From: Dyadobacter fanqingshengii
GTDB taxonomy: Bacteria > Bacteroidota > Bacteroidia > Cytophagales > Spirosomataceae
Length of the DNA stretch: 64,000 nt
Direction: 5' to 3'
Assembly (NCBI RefSeq): GCF_023822005.2
Contig: NZ_CP098806.1
Coordinates: forward strand, 3,472,001-3,536,000
In this document: positions 62,066 through 64,000 of the stretch, piece by piece
How the letters are laid out: every line of letters starts with the position of its first letter
Numbering within the stretch: the first letter of the stretch is position 1
Position numbers and translations under genes: made by a program
The notes under the pieces: generated by a model
What the model was told of the DNA's origin: nothing
The model's input: the letters and a program-made list of their open reading frames with translations, nothing else
The model's database searches: none

Positions 62066-63946
62066 CTATTTATCATAACCCGGATTCTGGGCCAGTTTAG
62101 AATTTCTGTTGATCTCATCGCGGCTGAACGGACGGAAATACATTTTGTCAGCCCAGGTGCGGTTTTCGTGTGATTTCTCCACGATCGGCGTGTAGGTGTA
62201 AGTATAAATGTCCGTATCGTAATGATATGGCTCTTTCATTGACTTACCAGCCTTGAACTTGCCTAACACGTTAATGTATTCCAATGGGCGACCCAGTGTT
62301 TCCTTAGCGATCATCCAGCGGCGAGCATCATGGTAGCGCTGCTCTTCGTAAGCCATTTCGATCCTTCTTTCGTGGCGATAGGCTTCTTTAAGCGCTGCTC
62401 CGGTCACTTTCAATGCTGGCATACCGGCACGGAAACGGATCCTGTTCAGCCATAACAATGCTTCCGCATCCTGGCCTAACTCGATGCTTGCTTCAATGTA
62501 GTTGAAAACAACCTCAGTGGTGCGGAGGAATGGCCATGGTATGTTCTGACGGTCGGTGTTGTCATACAATGCAGGGTTTGGATCAATAAACTTGCGCATG
62601 TAGTAACCTGTCCGGCTTCCGTTCCAGTCTTCGATCGAGCTGCTGCGTGTATCCAATCCTTTGCGGTTGATCAATGCTCCTTTGTCATCCAGAAGGTCAT
62701 ATGCTCCGGTTTGAATCTGGTTAGCAGGATCTTTCGCATCCGATGGACGTGGTTTCCAGTCTGCGCCGTCATACATGACTGTCGCATACAAACGAGGATC
62801 ACGGTTTTTGTAAGGAGCGGCTGCATTGGCAGGGTTTGTCCATTTAAACGGCGTTCCATCCATCAATTCGTAATCGTCCACCAATGTCCCGATCGGCGTG
62901 TTTCCGGCCCAGTTGTGGTAACCGTTCGGACCGTTGTTCAAACCTGTCTGCCGCGCACCTTCGGCCAAACTCGGCGTGAAGTAACGTCCAAAAAGGATTT
63001 CACTAGCCGCAGAAGGATCCAGCGTTTTGTCGGCACTTGCACCCGCCATAGCAATGGAAATGTAGTTCAACCGTCCTTCGTTTGCCGTAGCCGGTGCCGT
63101 CAGGTTCAATTTGTAAGCACCATTACCACCATCGATCACCACTTTGGCGGCAGCTTGCGCGGCTGTCCAGCGTGCTTTGCGGTCCCCGGAAACATATCCC
63201 AAAAACTCGGGATTCGGGTAAGCTGCCAAAACCGTAGATTTTGCTTTCATGGTTGGCACATCATGCAGATCACTCGCAGCATAAAGCAACACTCTGGATT
63301 TAAGCGCCTGTGCAGCCACTTTTGACGCGCGGCCTTTTACCAATGTCTTGCCGTCGAGCAGCATAGCAGCGCTATCCAGGTCACTCACGATCAACTGGAC
63401 ACATTCGTCCCAGGTGTTGCGGGGAACGGTGTAATCTTCGTTCAGCGCATACACTTTCTTGATAATGGGCACAGCACCGTAATAGCGAACCAATTGCTGA
63501 TAGTAATACGCTCTCAGGAAGTAAGCTTCTCCTTTCAGACGCGCTTTAAGCGTTTCGTCTGTGAAAGTTGCTGTCGCGAGTTGCTGAATCGCCAGGTTGG
63601 AAGCGCGGATGTAGGTGTACATTTGTCCCCAGCCGTAGGTTGCGTCCACCCAACCCAGGTTAGAAGGACTTAAACTTCCTTCGTTCACCGTGTTAATGTT
63701 ACGTCCCGTGTGGGTAAACACAGCTTCATCGGTGAGTGAAGCAAGCATTTGCTCACTAAATCCTCCCTGTTGCAGCCCTGCATATATCCCTGTAACAAAG
63801 CCTTCTGCCAATGGTCCCTCTTTCCAGGCTTCTTCACTTGGAATTTCGGTCGGTGGCGTAACATCCAGGAAATCAGTGTCGCAGGACGATAATCCAGCCG
63901 CGGTCAGCAGCGCAATTAAGATTATACTTTTATATTTCAATTTCAT
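62066..63946 (-). CDS. RagB/SusD family nutrient uptake outer membrane protein
   Basis: SusD-like surface lipoprotein of 626 residues (GLSSCDTDFL, Cys22). Typical parts are LKGEAYFLRAYYYQQLVRYYGAVPI, YIEASIELGQDAEALLWLNRIRFRAGMP, RHERRIEMAYEEQRYHDARRWMIA and the ending REINRNSKLAQNPGYDK. It follows its SusC by 10 bp and forms the lid of that channel. Together with the VCBS protein and haloperoxidase it makes up the second minus-strand SusCD locus. Confidence 0.96.
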   Translation of the reverse strand: MKLKYKSIILIALLTAAGLSSCDTDFLDVTPPTEIPSEEAWKEGPLAEGFVTGIYAGLQQGGFSEQMLASLTDEAVFTHTGRNINTVNEGSLSPSNLGWVDATYGWGQMYTYIRASNLAIQQLATATFTDETLKARLKGEAYFLRAYYYQQLVRYYGAVPIIKKVYALNEDYTVPRNTWDECVQLIVSDLDSAAMLLDGKTLVKGRASKVAAQALKSRVLLYAASDLHDVPTMKAKSTVLAAYPNPEFLGYVSGDRKARWTAAQAAAKVVIDGGNGAYKLNLTAPATANEGRLNYISIAMAGASADKTLDPSAASEILFGRYFTPSLAEGARQTGLNNGPNGYHNWAGNTPIGTLVDDYELMDGTPFKWTNPANAAAPYKNRDPRLYATVMYDGADWKPRPSDAKDPANQIQTGAYDLLDDKGALINRKGLDTRSSSIEDWNGSRTGYYMRKFIDPNPALYDNTDRQNIPWPFLRTTEVVFNYIEASIELGQDAEALLWLNRIRFRAGMPALKVTGAALKEAYRHERRIEMAYEEQRYHDARRWMIAKETLGRPLEYINVLGKFKAGKSMKEPYHYDTDIYTYTYTPIVEKSHENRTWADKMYFRPFSRDEINRNSKLAQNPGYDK

Positions 63947-63956
63947 ATTTGTTTCT

Positions 63957-64000
63957 TTAAAATGCTACACGTATACCGGCGTTGATAATTCTTGCCTGTG
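63957..64000 (-). CDS. SusC/RagA family outer membrane protein, extreme C-terminus
   Basis: Only the last 14 codons are in the window; read on the minus strand they end in ...ARIINAGIRVAF and a TAA stop. A final beta-strand closing in phenylalanine, 10 bp before a SusD gene on the same strand, is the expected SusC ending. The rest lies beyond the right edge. Confidence 0.8.
   Translation of the reverse strand, partial: QARIINAGIRVAF

Noticed and set aside
62711..63325. Open frame of 204 codons on the plus strand within the second SusD gene
   Set aside because: Antisense to a well supported SusD gene; composition rich in Arg, Cys and Val and no recognisable domain.
1..64000. tRNA, rRNA, insertion sequences, prophage genes
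   Set aside because: I looked for cloverleaf-like segments, ribosomal RNA stretches, transposases, integrases and phage structural genes and saw none; a short RNA gene could still be missed by eye.

Overview
The window looks like a chromosome segment of a Bacteroidota bacterium of the order Cytophagales, most like Dyadobacter or a close Spirosomaceae relative. The order-level call rests on SusC/SusD pairs, a type IX secretion plug protein (DUF5103), a PUR-type nucleic-acid-binding protein, DUF4249/TonB-receptor and VCBS/haloperoxidase loci, and repeated TAnnTTTG promoter elements. The genus is an inference from gene content. I saw no rRNA, tRNA, CRISPR array, insertion sequence or prophage.

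Layout. 1-7.9 kb: the end of one SusD gene meets, across a bidirectional terminator, a minus-strand SusC-SusD-zinc metallopeptidase-DUF4302 locus. 8.1-30.5 kb: mostly housekeeping and envelope genes, including siroheme synthesis, an ABC-F ATPase, Uma2, the T9SS plug, ychF, a PUR protein, RlpA, DUF58, radA, a LytTR regulator, pheS, an esterase, a permuted ATP-grasp protein, msrB, PBP1A and an ABC exporter. 30.7-37.1 kb: an AraC regulator followed by a tightly packed catabolic operon (GH88-like hydrolase, TIM-barrel isomerase, Gfo/Idh oxidoreductase, SDR, MFS transporter). 37.4-41.2 kb: a small secreted protein, two tandem exported glucose-fructose-oxidoreductase-like proteins and a GH18 lipoprotein whose start codon lies in a long hairpin. 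41.2-42.4 kb: a small accessory patch with a frameshifted XRE regulator, a DUF6934 protein and a 65-residue partner. 42.5-54.2 kb: an SMP-30 lactonase-like protein, an M3 peptidase, a TonB receptor plus DUF4249 lipoprotein, several small conserved proteins, threonine aldolase, and a D-amino-acid-oxidase-like protein whose domain order is circularly permuted. 54.4-57.3 kb: an MBL hydrolase, a patatin, a perfect 59-bp palindrome, and an AAA/DUF4143 ATPase with its promoter at the palindrome edge. 57.3-64 kb: a second minus-strand SusC(partial)-SusD-VCBS-haloperoxidase locus.

How the parts fit. Two SusCD systems and the TonB receptor import oligomers across the outer membrane. The exported oxidoreductases, GH18, SMP-30 protein and haloperoxidase would act in the periplasm or at the surface. 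The GH88 operon would act in the cytoplasm on imported uronate-containing sugars. These roles are inferred from families and context. The observations that most deserve follow-up are the palindrome with the DUF4143 ATPase, the permuted oxidase, the start-codon hairpin of the GH18 gene, and the GH88 operon.
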